Assembly: GCA_964482435.1 (NCBI GenBank)
Contig: CAYZXL010000087.1
Location: 1-15,041, forward strand
Length of the DNA: 15,041 nucleotides
Direction of reading: 5' to 3'
DNA from: CAYZXL01 sp964482435
GTDB lineage: Bacteria > Auribacterota > JABMQX01
Each line of letters starts with the position of its first letter. The first letter of the stretch is position 1. A model generated the notes under the pieces. The model had not been told where the DNA came from. It did no database searches and worked only from the letters and a program-made list of their open reading frames with translations. Shown here in pieces: positions 1-6,465 of this stretch. The position numbers and the translations under genes are program-made.

Positions 1-1
1 T

Positions 2-75
2 CGGGGTGTAGCTCAGTGGTTTAGAGCACTGCGTTCGGGACGCAGGGGTCGCTGGTTCAAATCCAGTCACCCCGA
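2..75 (+). tRNA. tRNA-Pro (anticodon CGG)
   Basis: A full cloverleaf can be folded by hand. The acceptor stem pairs 2-8 with 68-74 over seven Watson-Crick pairs. The D arm is GCTC/GAGC. The anticodon stem CTGCG/CGCAG encloses the loop TTCGGGA, giving anticodon CGG. The T arm has the loop TTCAAAT. The discriminator is A75 and CCA is not encoded. It reads proline CCG codons. A five-T run and a hairpin follow directly, and bases 70-81 are repeated exactly at 2093-2104. Confidence 0.96.
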
Positions 76-98
76 TTTTTGCCCCCTCGGGGCAAAAA
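76..98. repeat. Perfect hairpin opening repeat unit 1
   Basis: Bases 76-85 pair perfectly with 89-98 around a three-base loop (TTTTTGCCCC / GGGGCAAAAA). The T run is on the 5' side and the A run on the 3' side, opposite to a normal intrinsic terminator read in either direction, so termination is doubtful. The same hairpin recurs at 634-658 at the head of the second unit, so I read it as the boundary of a repeated element. It starts on the base after the tRNA. Confidence 0.75.
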
Positions 99-102
99 TA
101 GA

Positions 103-197
103 GCAGGAGAAAGGAGAGAGGAGAAAGTGGAGCAATCCGCAACTGGCGCCGCGACAGGAAAGGGCCTTCTGATGACGTGGAAGCGCCTTTCTCCTGC
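103..197 (+). ncRNA. Possible structured leader RNA of the four-helix-bundle unit
   Basis: A purine-rich strand (101-132) is matched by a pyrimidine-rich strand (186-227). Bases 103-114 (GCAGGAGAAAGG) and 186-197 (CCTTTCTCCTGC) form a perfect 12-bp inverted repeat, and neighbouring GA/CT tracts could extend it in several registers. The segment between includes ACGTGGAAG at 175-183, and much of the region aligns with the second copy around 661-780. Position, folding potential and repetition with the gene suggest a structured leader or mobile RNA. Transcription is not shown, and GA/CT tracts pair easily, so the call is tentative. Confidence 0.4.
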
Positions 198-239
198 GGT
201 CTCCTTTCTACTCTCTACTCTCCGTTTTTGAGGTCGAAG

Positions 240-602
240 ATGGCGTTTGTCTTCGAGAAGTTAATCGTCTATCAGAGGGCCGTTGACTTCGCGGACCGGA
301 TCGCAGCCTTGACCGAAGATTTCGCCCGGGGCTATCGTTTTCTGGCCGACCAACTGAACCGTGCTTCTCTTTCCATCGCTGCGAACATCGCCGAAGGCAA
401 TGGGCGATTCACCAAGGCCGACCGCCGGAACTTCTTCGGGATTGCGCGAGGCTCCGTTCAGGAATGCGTGCCGTTGCTGGAGCTTGCCAGACGGCGGAAA
501 GTGCTCGGCGATGGCATCCATGGCAAGCTCAAGAGCGATCTCGAGGAAATCGCACGGATGCTCAGCGGCCTGATCGCTGGATTGGAGAAGAGGGAGGCAT
601 GA
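240..602 (+). CDS. Four-helix-bundle protein (S23 / 23S rRNA intervening-sequence type)
   Basis: The predicted product has 120 residues, the usual length for the S23/IVP family (PF05635-like). It begins FEKLIVYQRAVDFAD, carries the hallmark SIAANIAEG near residues 46-54, and has the following R-NFF-IARGS-QE segment near 61-75. The family forms compact four-helix bundles. Members occur in rRNA intervening sequences, and a related fold serves as the Avd accessory protein of diversity-generating retroelements; the exact job of solo copies is not settled. I chose ATG 240 because family homology starts there; an upstream extension to 177 would run through the structured leader. The ribosome-binding site is weak. 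The gene sits between two copies of the same hairpin, directly downstream of tRNA-Pro. No reverse transcriptase or rRNA is visible nearby. Confidence 0.85.
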   Translation: MAFVFEKLIVYQRAVDFADRIAALTEDFARGYRFLADQLNRASLSIAANIAEGNGRFTKADRRNFFGIARGSVQECVPLLELARRRKVLGDGIHGKLKSDLEEIARMLSGLIAGLEKREA

Positions 603-633
603 ACAGCCGGTCGCCGCAAAAGTCAAACGGCCT

Positions 634-658
634 TTTTTGCCCCCCTCGGGGGCAAAAA
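634..658. repeat. Hairpin opening repeat unit 2
   Basis: Bases 634-644 pair with 648-658 around the loop CTC. This is the same T5-G-Cn / Gn-C-A5 hairpin as at 76-98, one G:C pair longer. It is followed by the same GAGCAGGAGA purine tract. It lies 558 bases after the first copy and marks the start of the second, degenerate repeat unit. Confidence 0.75.
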
Positions 659-856
659 TAGAGCAGGAGAGAGGAGAGAGAAGAAAGTAGAACAACCCGC
701 GGCTCGCGCCGCGATAAGATAGGGCCGGCCGAAGACGTGGAAGTGCCCTTGCAGTGGGGTGTTTATTCTACTGTCTACTCTGCGTTTTTGAACTCGAGGA
801 CGGTCTTTGCCCTTGAGAACTTGCTCGGATTTTCAAGGCAGACGAAAATACCATGA
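634..856 (+). pseudogene. Decayed second copy of the four-helix-bundle unit
   Basis: This stretch aligns along its length with 76-296: same hairpin, same GA-rich tract, the shared CGCGCCGCGA-like core, ACGTGGAAG (735-743), CTACTCT runs, then GCGTTTTTGA just before the gene. The start codon of unit 1 (ATG 240) corresponds to ACG at 800. The reading continues TVFALENLLGFSRQTKIP and stops at 854-856. It is aligned with the first residues of the intact protein (MAFVFEKLIVYQRAVDFAD), sharing F, E, L and R at equivalent places. The rest of the gene is missing. The 12-bp inverted repeat of unit 1 is also broken here. It is a dead tandem copy; the bases from 857 to 945 show nothing recognisable except the ribosome-binding site of the next gene. 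Confidence 0.7.
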
Positions 857-945
857 GGTCGTAGCTGGAGTCTTGATGTGGGGCTGGGCATACGCGAGGT
901 GGTTTGGGGTGCTTTAGGCTGGGCGAAGCATAGGAAGGCGAGAAG

Positions 946-2040
946 ATGAAGGAGATAGTTCGCTGTATCGAAGAGCTTCGCATGAAGCTGGACAGGCATC
1001 GGAAGGAAGACCTGAAAGAGTATCCAACGCGAACGATATTCATAGATCCACTGCTCCAGGCGCTTGGTTGGGATGTTAGGGACCCTGATGAGGTAGAGCT
1101 CGAATATCCGACAATTGACGGGAGGTCGGTTGACTATAGTCCGAAGCTAAATCGTAGGCCGGTTCTGTTCATAGAGGCAAAACCGTTAAACGACTCTCTT
1201 ACGGATGTTAAGTCCATCACGCAGGTAGTGGGCTACGCTGCAAACGCTGGGGTCGACTGGTGCATCCTCACGAATGGCGTCGCGTACAAAGTCTACCGAA
1301 GCACGGAAAAGGCAGAGGCCCCCGACAAGCTACTTTTTGAGGTCTCAATTGACCCGAAGGAATCCCGCGGCGGGTCGCTTGAACAGATTGCGGAGCAATT
1401 CGACCGTTTCTCCCGGGATGCAATGGCGCGAGGCGTCCTCGATGAGATCGGCGAGAAAGTTTTCACAACGGGCAAAATTCAAAAGGCTCTCGATAGGCTT
1501 TTTCTGGACCCTCCAGCGGCGCTGGTTAGAATTATTCGTTCGGCCACCGGGGACGAATCAATCAAGCCGACACAAGTAAAGGCAGCCCTCAAACGATTAT
1601 TATCGGTGCCAGAGGTACCTGTAACTGGTCCGACCAGCAAGGCGATTGGGGGGCTGCAGACACAGCATCGCGCAGGGAGACACTACGGAGAGGATCATCA
1701 CATAAAGGCTAAGCCGCCGGAGGTAGTAGAGTTGTTTCGAGCCGTTGATGAGTTTTGCACAGGTTTAGGGCCGGGTACGGTAGAGAAAAAATATCTCAAG
1801 AAGTACGTCAGCTATAGGCGCGGGAAGAGTATCTTCTGTTCTGTGCATGTTCAGAAGCGCGGCCTTCGCGTTTGGCTAAAGTTGAACTACTCACTTTTGG
1901 AAAATCCACCTGACTATGTGCGCGACGTTTCCAGCATAGGGCACTGGGGAGTCGGTGACGTTGAGATGGGAGTAGATGGTGTTGAAAAGCTGCAGATTTC
2001 TAAATCCCTCATAAAGCAATCTTTCGAGGAAAATAAATGA
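946..2040 (+). CDS. Orphan HsdR-N-like nuclease domain fused to DUF5655
   Basis: The product has 364 residues. The N-terminal part (about 1-150) resembles the HsdR N-terminal/restriction-endonuclease-like domain: IDPLLQALGWDV near 33-44, an active-site-like D63 followed by the strand ending IEAK (E77, K79), then Q93-x3-Y97, as in PD-(D/E)xK enzymes. The C-terminal part (about 258-362) matches the DUF5655 pattern, with YVSYRRG near 287-293, a middle QKRGLRVWLKL, and the signature DVSSIGHWGVGDVE at 327-340. The two are joined by a poorly conserved linker. No methylase, specificity subunit or helicase motor accompanies it, so this is not a type I restriction system. A stand-alone DNA-acting or defence function is an inference. 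AGGAAGG lies about 8 bases before the ATG. Neighbours are accessory remnants on both sides. Confidence 0.8.
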   Translation: MKEIVRCIEELRMKLDRHRKEDLKEYPTRTIFIDPLLQALGWDVRDPDEVELEYPTIDGRSVDYSPKLNRRPVLFIEAKPLNDSLTDVKSITQVVGYAANAGVDWCILTNGVAYKVYRSTEKAEAPDKLLFEVSIDPKESRGGSLEQIAEQFDRFSRDAMARGVLDEIGEKVFTTGKIQKALDRLFLDPPAALVRIIRSATGDESIKPTQVKAALKRLLSVPEVPVTGPTSKAIGGLQTQHRAGRHYGEDHHIKAKPPEVVELFRAVDEFCTGLGPGTVEKKYLKKYVSYRRGKSIFCSVHVQKRGLRVWLKLNYSLLENPPDYVRDVSSIGHWGVGDVEMGVDGVEKLQISKSLIKQSFEENK

Positions 2041-2092
2041 GATCTACACTCCGGCCAACGCAGCGTAGGGGGTTCCCGTCGTATGACACTCG

Positions 2093-2104
2093 CCCCGATT
2101 TTTG
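2093..2104 (+). repeat. 12-base direct repeat of the tRNA-Pro 3' end
   Basis: CCCCGATTTTTG occurs here and at 70-81, where it spans the end of the tRNA and its T run. Upstream, CGCAG (2060-2064) and GGTTC (2071-2075) appear in the same order as in the tRNA 3' half, though the T arm would not fold here. This could be a decayed attachment site from integration into the tRNA, enclosing about 2 kb, or chance in a low-complexity motif. Confidence 0.35.
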
Positions 2105-2135
2105 TTTCGGAAGAACTTCCCTTGTTCTGCAACCG

Positions 2136-2210
2136 TTAGCCGCCATCGCCTACGGAGCCGAGATGGCCCAAGAACGGTATGTTGAAATCCGGCCCGAGGC
2201 GACAGGATGA
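2136..2210 (+). pseudogene. C-terminal remnant of a DUF433-type antitoxin
   Basis: In frame with the TGA at 2208-2210 the sequence reads LAAIAYGAEMAQERYV and then EIRPEATG. This resembles the C-terminal helix of DUF433 antitoxins that partner DUF5615 toxins (typically ..ALAYAAEL..ER..). Upstream of about 2136 the family likeness stops, and there is no start codon that would restore the DNA-binding part. Its stop overlaps the next start as GGATGA, the usual arrangement for such pairs, which supports the reading. Identification rests on a short stretch, so it is moderately sure only. Confidence 0.5.
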
Positions 2211-2278
2211 GCTTCAAGCTCGATGAGAACTTTGGGACCCGGACTCAGCAACTTTTCCACGCTGATACTTCCGTCTGA
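2207..2278 (+). pseudogene. N-terminal remnant of a DUF5615 (PIN-like) toxin
   Basis: From ATG 2207 the frame reads MSFKLDENFGTRTQQLF followed by HADTSV and a stop. The M-x-x-x-LDEN opening followed by R and a helix is the standard start of DUF5615/Mut7-C-like PIN proteins of VapC-like toxin-antitoxin pairs, which are normally about 110-120 residues. Only 23 residues remain, so the catalytic acidic residues further on are lost. The ATG overlaps the antitoxin stop, as in intact pairs. The gene is dead; acyP begins 33 bases further on. Confidence 0.6.
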
Positions 2279-2311
2279 CACGGCGCCAGAGGCTCTGACA
2301 CGGTTTGAGAA

Positions 2312-2581
2312 ATGAAGCGGGTTCAAGTATTTTTCTCCGGATACGTCCAAGGGGTGGGCTTCCGATACACCGCCCGGAGCGTAGCCCAGTCGCTCGGCGT
2401 TGTCGGCTGGGTGAAGAATTGCTATGATGGGCGAGTTGAACTCGTCGCCGAGGGCGAGGAAGAGGTTTTGAGCCAGCTCTTGCGTCAGCTTAACCGCGCC
2501 TTCCAGGAATACGTCACCAACACGGAGGTGTCGTGGTCGGAAGGGACGGGGGAATTTTCTTCGTTCTCGATTAAGTTCTGA
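2312..2581 (+). CDS. acyP: Acylphosphatase
   Basis: The product has 89 residues, normal for the family. It hydrolyses the carboxyl-phosphate bond of acylphosphates such as acetyl phosphate in the cytoplasm. The first signature is intact (SGYVQGVGFRYTAR, residues 9-22) with the phosphate-binding arginine R18, and the catalytic asparagine N36 sits in GWVKNCYDG. The second half, GRVELVAEG, also fits. It is the first gene of the run that follows: the next ATG begins one base after its TGA. A functional link to the ABC genes is not obvious, and acylphosphatases are often carried as passengers in operons. The TA remnants lie immediately upstream and I see no clear promoter there. Confidence 0.95.
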   Translation: MKRVQVFFSGYVQGVGFRYTARSVAQSLGVVGWVKNCYDGRVELVAEGEEEVLSQLLRQLNRAFQEYVTNTEVSWSEGTGEFSSFSIKF

Positions 2582-2582
2582 C

Positions 2583-3401
2583 ATGAAAAACATCTGGCAT
2601 CTTTCGGTCGTTTCCTACAAGGACTCCATCCGAAAACGAATCCTGTGGGTTCTCCTTATCTTTTCCTTTCTTCTGATTTTCAGTTCCGTGGCGCTGCGGG
2701 TTATGTCGTTGGAGAGGTCGAGCGTTTACGACCAGACGGCAGGCCTGGAAGCCTCCGACGCAAAAGCCACGGAAGAGAAAATGACCAAAGACATGGGAAT
2801 AGCAAGCATCGCAATCTTTGGTGTGCTTATCCTTCTGTTCACGGCATCCGGCCAGATTCCGGAAGAGGTCGAGGGAAGGACGCTTTACACTCTCCTGACA
2901 TATCCGCTGAAGCGCCGCCACTACATTTTGGGGAAGTTCTCAGGGCAGGTGCTTGTTATCCTGACTATTGTGCCGGTGATGACGGCGATTCTTTACGCAG
3001 CGCTTTTCCTCCGGTACAAGACCTTCGACCTCGTGATGCTCAAGGGCATATACGCCCTTGTGATTCAATTATTCGTCCTGGCTTCGGTGTGCGTGACGCT
3101 CTCGGCGTTCGCCCCGGTGAATTTCAACATCATTTTCTGCTTTGTGCTTTTTCTTGCGGGGCACACGACAGGTTATCTTTCGTCCGTCGCACGCGCAACA
3201 AAATTCCTCCCTGCGAAACTCGGCCTGACAGCTCTCTACGCAATCATCCCGAATTTCGAGTACTTCAATCTTTCCAGCGAACTGGCGCTGAAAACGGATG
3301 TCTCCTACTCTTACTTGCTCTCGATCACGCTCTACGGATTGACCTATATAGCAAGCATGTTGGCGATCGGAATCGCCGCTTTTCGAGACAGGCAGATTTA
3401 G
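2583..3401 (+). CDS. ABC-2 type transporter permease (first of two)
   Basis: The product has 272 residues with six likely membrane helices, roughly at 20-38, 72-92, 119-141, 154-176, 181-199 and 241-265. After helix 2 it carries the ABC-2 hallmark EEVEGRTLYTLL-YPLKRRHYILGKF (94-119), the cytoplasmic coupling segment also seen in NosY-like and gliding-motility-type permeases. Near residue 222 it has IPNFEYFNL, a motif shared with the second permease. It forms the inner-membrane part of an exporter driven by the ATPase that follows. It starts one base after acyP, implying translational coupling. The cargo is unknown. Confidence 0.88.
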   Translation: MKNIWHLSVVSYKDSIRKRILWVLLIFSFLLIFSSVALRVMSLERSSVYDQTAGLEASDAKATEEKMTKDMGIASIAIFGVLILLFTASGQIPEEVEGRTLYTLLTYPLKRRHYILGKFSGQVLVILTIVPVMTAILYAALFLRYKTFDLVMLKGIYALVIQLFVLASVCVTLSAFAPVNFNIIFCFVLFLAGHTTGYLSSVARATKFLPAKLGLTALYAIIPNFEYFNLSSELALKTDVSYSYLLSITLYGLTYIASMLAIGIAAFRDRQI

Positions 3402-3419
3402 AAACGGAGAAAGCGAGAC

Positions 3420-3432
3420 CGGCCTTTGGCCG
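3420..3432 (+). other. Small stem-loop between permease and ATPase genes
   Basis: CGGCC (3420-3424) and GGCCG (3428-3432) pair around TTT in the 66-base gap between the permease stop and the ATPase start. No T run follows, so it is not a terminator. It could modulate translation or protect the mRNA; no further support. Confidence 0.3.
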
Positions 3433-3467
3433 AAAGAGACAGATTTCAAAAGGATGGCGCAGGCATC

Positions 3468-4328
3468 ATGAATCGAGATGTTGTCGTAAGAACGGTTGAC
3501 CTGACGAAGGTCTATCGGACGTTCTGGGGCAGGGTTTCTGTCCGGGCCCTCAACAAGGTCAACCTGGAGGTTTACGCAGGGGAGATTTTTGCCCTGCTGG
3601 GGCCTAACGGTTCCGGGAAAACAACCACGATGAAGCTTCTCCTCGGAATCATGTTCCCGACGGAGGGACGGGTGGAGGTTTTCGGCAAATCCCCCCGAAA
3701 CGTCGAAATAAAAAAAGATATCGGGTTCATGCCGGAGGAATCTTACTTGTACCGATTCCTGAACGCCGACGAGACGCTCACCTTCTACGGGAACCTCATG
3801 GGCCTCGACCGAAAGACCAGGAAGAAAAGGATTGATGAGGTTCTGGAAATGGTCGGCTTGACGGAGGCACGGAGGAGGCGAACGAGGGAGTACTCGAAGG
3901 GGATGTCCCGCAGGATAGGGATGGCACAGGTTCTATTAAAGGACCCAAAGCTTGTCATCCTCGACGAGCCGACAATCGGGCTGGACCCCATGGGCGCAAG
4001 GGAGATGAAGGACGTCGTCCTCGACCTCAAGAAGAGGGGAAAAACAGTAATCCTGTCCTCGCACCTCTTAGCCGACGTCCAGGACATCTGCGACCGAATT
4101 GCCATCCTCCATCGAGGAGACCTCATCAGGACCGACAGCGTCGAAAATCTCCTCACAATCGAGGACACCTGGGAGATCGTCGCAAAGAACCTTACGGACG
4201 AGACGAGGCGAAAGCTTCGCGAGGTCATCCAGGAAGGCGGGGGGGATTTGGAGAAGATGGGCCATCCGCGGGAATCCCTGGAGTCGCTCTTCCTCAAGAC
4301 GATTAAGGAGAAAGAAGTCGAGAAGTGA
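3468..4328 (+). CDS. ABC transporter ATP-binding protein
   Basis: From ATG 3468 the product has 286 residues. It couples ATP hydrolysis to the flanking permeases. Walker A is GPNGSGKT (45-52), the signature is YSKGMSRR (142-149, a degenerate LSGGQ common in ABC-2 exporters), Walker B with the catalytic glutamate is LVILDEP (162-168), the D-loop follows, and the switch histidine is in SSH (197-199). The Q-loop position reads PEES, without the usual glutamine, as in several exporters of this class. A C-terminal tail of about 70 residues follows the core. A TTG at 3426 would extend the protein by 14 residues without family likeness, so I prefer ATG 3468, with GCAGG 4 bases upstream. Its stop overlaps the next start as GTGA (4325-4328). 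Confidence 0.93.
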   Translation: MNRDVVVRTVDLTKVYRTFWGRVSVRALNKVNLEVYAGEIFALLGPNGSGKTTTMKLLLGIMFPTEGRVEVFGKSPRNVEIKKDIGFMPEESYLYRFLNADETLTFYGNLMGLDRKTRKKRIDEVLEMVGLTEARRRRTREYSKGMSRRIGMAQVLLKDPKLVILDEPTIGLDPMGAREMKDVVLDLKKRGKTVILSSHLLADVQDICDRIAILHRGDLIRTDSVENLLTIEDTWEIVAKNLTDETRRKLREVIQEGGGDLEKMGHPRESLESLFLKTIKEKEVEK

Positions 4329-5209
4329 TTGCCTTTCTCAAGCCGCTGAAAACCTATTGGCCGCAGATTCAAATGGGGTTAGGGGGCGTGTGCCTTGCCC
4401 TGTTCGTCGCTGGCGCAGCCTCGAAAAAGGTAATCGCAATAGCCCTCAACACCGTCAAGGAGGAAGTGCGAAAGAAGATCCTGTACTTCCTTGTTCTGTT
4501 TGCCATCATATTCCTGGCCGCCTCGGGAGCAATGTCAAGAGTCCAGCCGGGGAGAGAAGGAGAAGCAGCAGCGGAGGCGGGGTTATTCGTCGTGGGGTTG
4601 TTCGGGATGCTGGTGACTATTTTTTCAGCGACAACGGTGCTGTTTTCGGAGATTCGGAGTCGCACGATCTTTCTGCTTTTTTCGCACCCTGTCTGGAGCT
4701 TCCACGTCATTTTAGGCAAATTCTTGGGTGTTGTCGGAATCGTTTTCATCTCCGTGGCCCTTATGGGAGTGGTCATGGTCGGTTATTTCGTTTTCAGCCC
4801 GTGGCCGGACTTGCTCGTCAAAATCATTCCGGCGATTGTGCTGGTATTCTTCCAGCTCGTGATGCTGACGGCGATGTGCGTCCTCGGCTCGACGGTTTTG
4901 TCCCGGATAACTAATATTCTTCTTTCCATGATTCTTTTCTTCGTGGGGACGGGTCATTCTTTGTTCAAAGACATGACCGTGATGATGAAGGTCCCGATGA
5001 TGAAGGACTACGTGCAAGTTTTCCTCTTCATTCTGCCAAATTTCGAGAAATTATCCGTTCGAACCAGGATGTTCACCGCCGACTTCTCCTTGGACGCGAC
5101 GTACGTGCTTTCGGCCATAGGCGATTCGCTCCTTCGGACGGCAATCATGGTGGCGCTTGGAATACTGTTCTTCCGCGTGAAGGAAGTGGGCACGGAAAGA
5201 TGGGAGTGA
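4325..5209 (+). CDS. ABC-2 type transporter permease (second of two)
   Basis: The product has 294 residues and starts at a GTG inside the ATPase stop. From about residue 35 it is a diverged paralogue of the first permease: KKVIAIALNTVKEEVRKKIL corresponds to the start of the other, SEIRSRTIFLLFSHPVWS..ILGKF (108-133) is the coupling segment, and LPNFEKLSV (237-245) matches IPNFEYFNL. It has an extra N-terminal stretch with one more hydrophobic segment (about 18-34), giving around seven membrane spans. No start codon near residue 35 would remove the extension, so it looks real. With the first permease it probably forms a heterodimer on an ATPase dimer. Nine bases separate it from the next gene. 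Confidence 0.87.
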   Translation: MIAFLKPLKTYWPQIQMGLGGVCLALFVAGAASKKVIAIALNTVKEEVRKKILYFLVLFAIIFLAASGAMSRVQPGREGEAAAEAGLFVVGLFGMLVTIFSATTVLFSEIRSRTIFLLFSHPVWSFHVILGKFLGVVGIVFISVALMGVVMVGYFVFSPWPDLLVKIIPAIVLVFFQLVMLTAMCVLGSTVLSRITNILLSMILFFVGTGHSLFKDMTVMMKVPMMKDYVQVFLFILPNFEKLSVRTRMFTADFSLDATYVLSAIGDSLLRTAIMVALGILFFRVKEVGTERWE

Positions 5210-5217
5210 GCTGACAG

Positions 5218-6465
5218 GTGTTGAACAGGAAGCCCCTTTACTACGTTCTGGCAGCGTTTTTGCTTCTTTCTCTTGTGCCTCTTCAGGCAAACATTGACAG
5301 GAGAAGGGGCGAGGAGAAACTCGTGTCGCCCGAGCAGCCCTCCATTCGCCCGGGTGGGGCAGCTATCGGGCTTCTTCTGGCGGGATTCCGGGGCGTGGCA
5401 GCGAACATGCTCTGGTTTCGGGCGATGCTTTTGTTTGAGGGGAACAGGGTTACGGAAGAGATTCCGGTTTTTCAGGCGATCGCATACCTTCAACCGCGGT
5501 TTCGGTCAACGTGGTCCTTCGGCGCGTGGCACATCGCATACAATGTCTCAGCGCATTTCTACGAACGGAAAGACCTCACCGACCACCAAGTGGACCGGTA
5601 TCGCTTCGACTGCTTTAAAATTGGGGAAGAGTTCTTGAGGAGAGGCATTCAACACAATTACTACCACTACGACCTCCACTGGGACCTTGGATTCAGCATC
5701 CTGTATTACAAACAATACAAATTGATCAAAGAAAAAGGCTGGCCCGGAGAGAAGGAAGCCTTGCAGGCAGCCATCGAGGAGATGAAGATTGCATCCCTCT
5801 TCCAGCCCCCTCTGGCGACTCATCCGGCATTTGTCGAAAGGATTATTGCCGTCGTAATGAAGGAGGGGGGGATGCTGGAGGACGCTTACAAGATGTGGTA
5901 CAAGCTACAGCACTGGCCGAAAAAGGACGAGAACTTGAGCCTCGTGCGAAAACACATGGACCCCGTTGTTGACAGAATAAGGTTGCAAGACGCAATCTCT
6001 TATGCTCTGGAACTTGAAAACAACAAGAAGCTCGCCGAGGCGTACAGGGTGTGGTACTATCTCCTCGTCGAGAGTGAAAGCAAGAAGGCGAAGCTCTCAG
6101 CGGAGAAGTATCCTGACCTGGAACTCCTCAAGGAAGCAGAAAAGGATGTCGAATCCTTATCCAAGAACACCGCCAAGCTGGAAAAGGCCCTCGCGGACCA
6201 GGGCGCGGACACCAAATCGCTTCAGGACCAGTCGCTGAAAGAAGGGATTCCGCAAGCTATCCAGGGCAGAATTGACAGTCACCTTCGGTCCCTGGAAGAC
6301 CAGGCAACAAAAGAGCACGAAGCCGACACAGAAAAGACGTTGAGTATGTATCGGGAACTCACCCGACCAGCCCCAAAACTCGACTGGTGGGTGTTCCTGT
6401 TCGTCCCGCTGCTGCTGCTGACGGGAGGCTATCTGATGTTTGGAAGGGAAACGTATGCGAGCTGA
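5218..6465 (+). CDS. Membrane-anchored helical-repeat (TPR-like) protein of the ABC operon
   Basis: The product has 415 residues. A hydrophobic N-terminus (7-23) acts as signal or anchor. A second hydrophobic region (47-74) contains GFRGVAANMLWFRA and is followed by QPRFRSTWSFGAWHIAYNVS. The middle is built of helices with W/Y-rich repeats (DAYKMWYKLQHWP near 222-234, EAYRVWYYLLVES near 279-291), a charged coiled-coil-like stretch follows (about 300-385), and a C-terminal membrane helix (394-410) with a short tail ends it. The opening 'RG-x3-N-x-LW-RA ... LQPRF..W.F.AW..AYN' pattern recalls uncharacterised TPR proteins of Planctomycetes and similar phyla. Function is unknown; a scaffold or periplasmic partner of the exporter is an inference. 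The start is GTG 5218 or TTG 5221. The end overlaps the phosphoesterase start by 11 bases. Confidence 0.8.
   Translation: MLNRKPLYYVLAAFLLLSLVPLQANIDRRRGEEKLVSPEQPSIRPGGAAIGLLLAGFRGVAANMLWFRAMLLFEGNRVTEEIPVFQAIAYLQPRFRSTWSFGAWHIAYNVSAHFYERKDLTDHQVDRYRFDCFKIGEEFLRRGIQHNYYHYDLHWDLGFSILYYKQYKLIKEKGWPGEKEALQAAIEEMKIASLFQPPLATHPAFVERIIAVVMKEGGMLEDAYKMWYKLQHWPKKDENLSLVRKHMDPVVDRIRLQDAISYALELENNKKLAEAYRVWYYLLVESESKKAKLSAEKYPDLELLKEAEKDVESLSKNTAKLEKALADQGADTKSLQDQSLKEGIPQAIQGRIDSHLRSLEDQATKEHEADTEKTLSMYRELTRPAPKLDWWVFLFVPLLLLTGGYLMFGRETYAS

Noticed and set aside
76..98. Intrinsic terminator for tRNA-Pro
   Set aside because: The T run precedes the GC stem and the A run follows it, the reverse of a functional terminator on either strand, and the same hairpin heads a second unit with no gene ending there.
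261..695. Minus-strand open frame over the four-helix-bundle gene
   Set aside because: It is antisense to a clearly recognised family member and has no family likeness of its own.
2645..3499. Long plus-strand open frame of 284 codons over the first permease
   Set aside because: It is an out-of-frame shadow; the overlapping frame has the ABC-2 permease motifs and membrane helices, while this one is rich in G, R and H without pattern.
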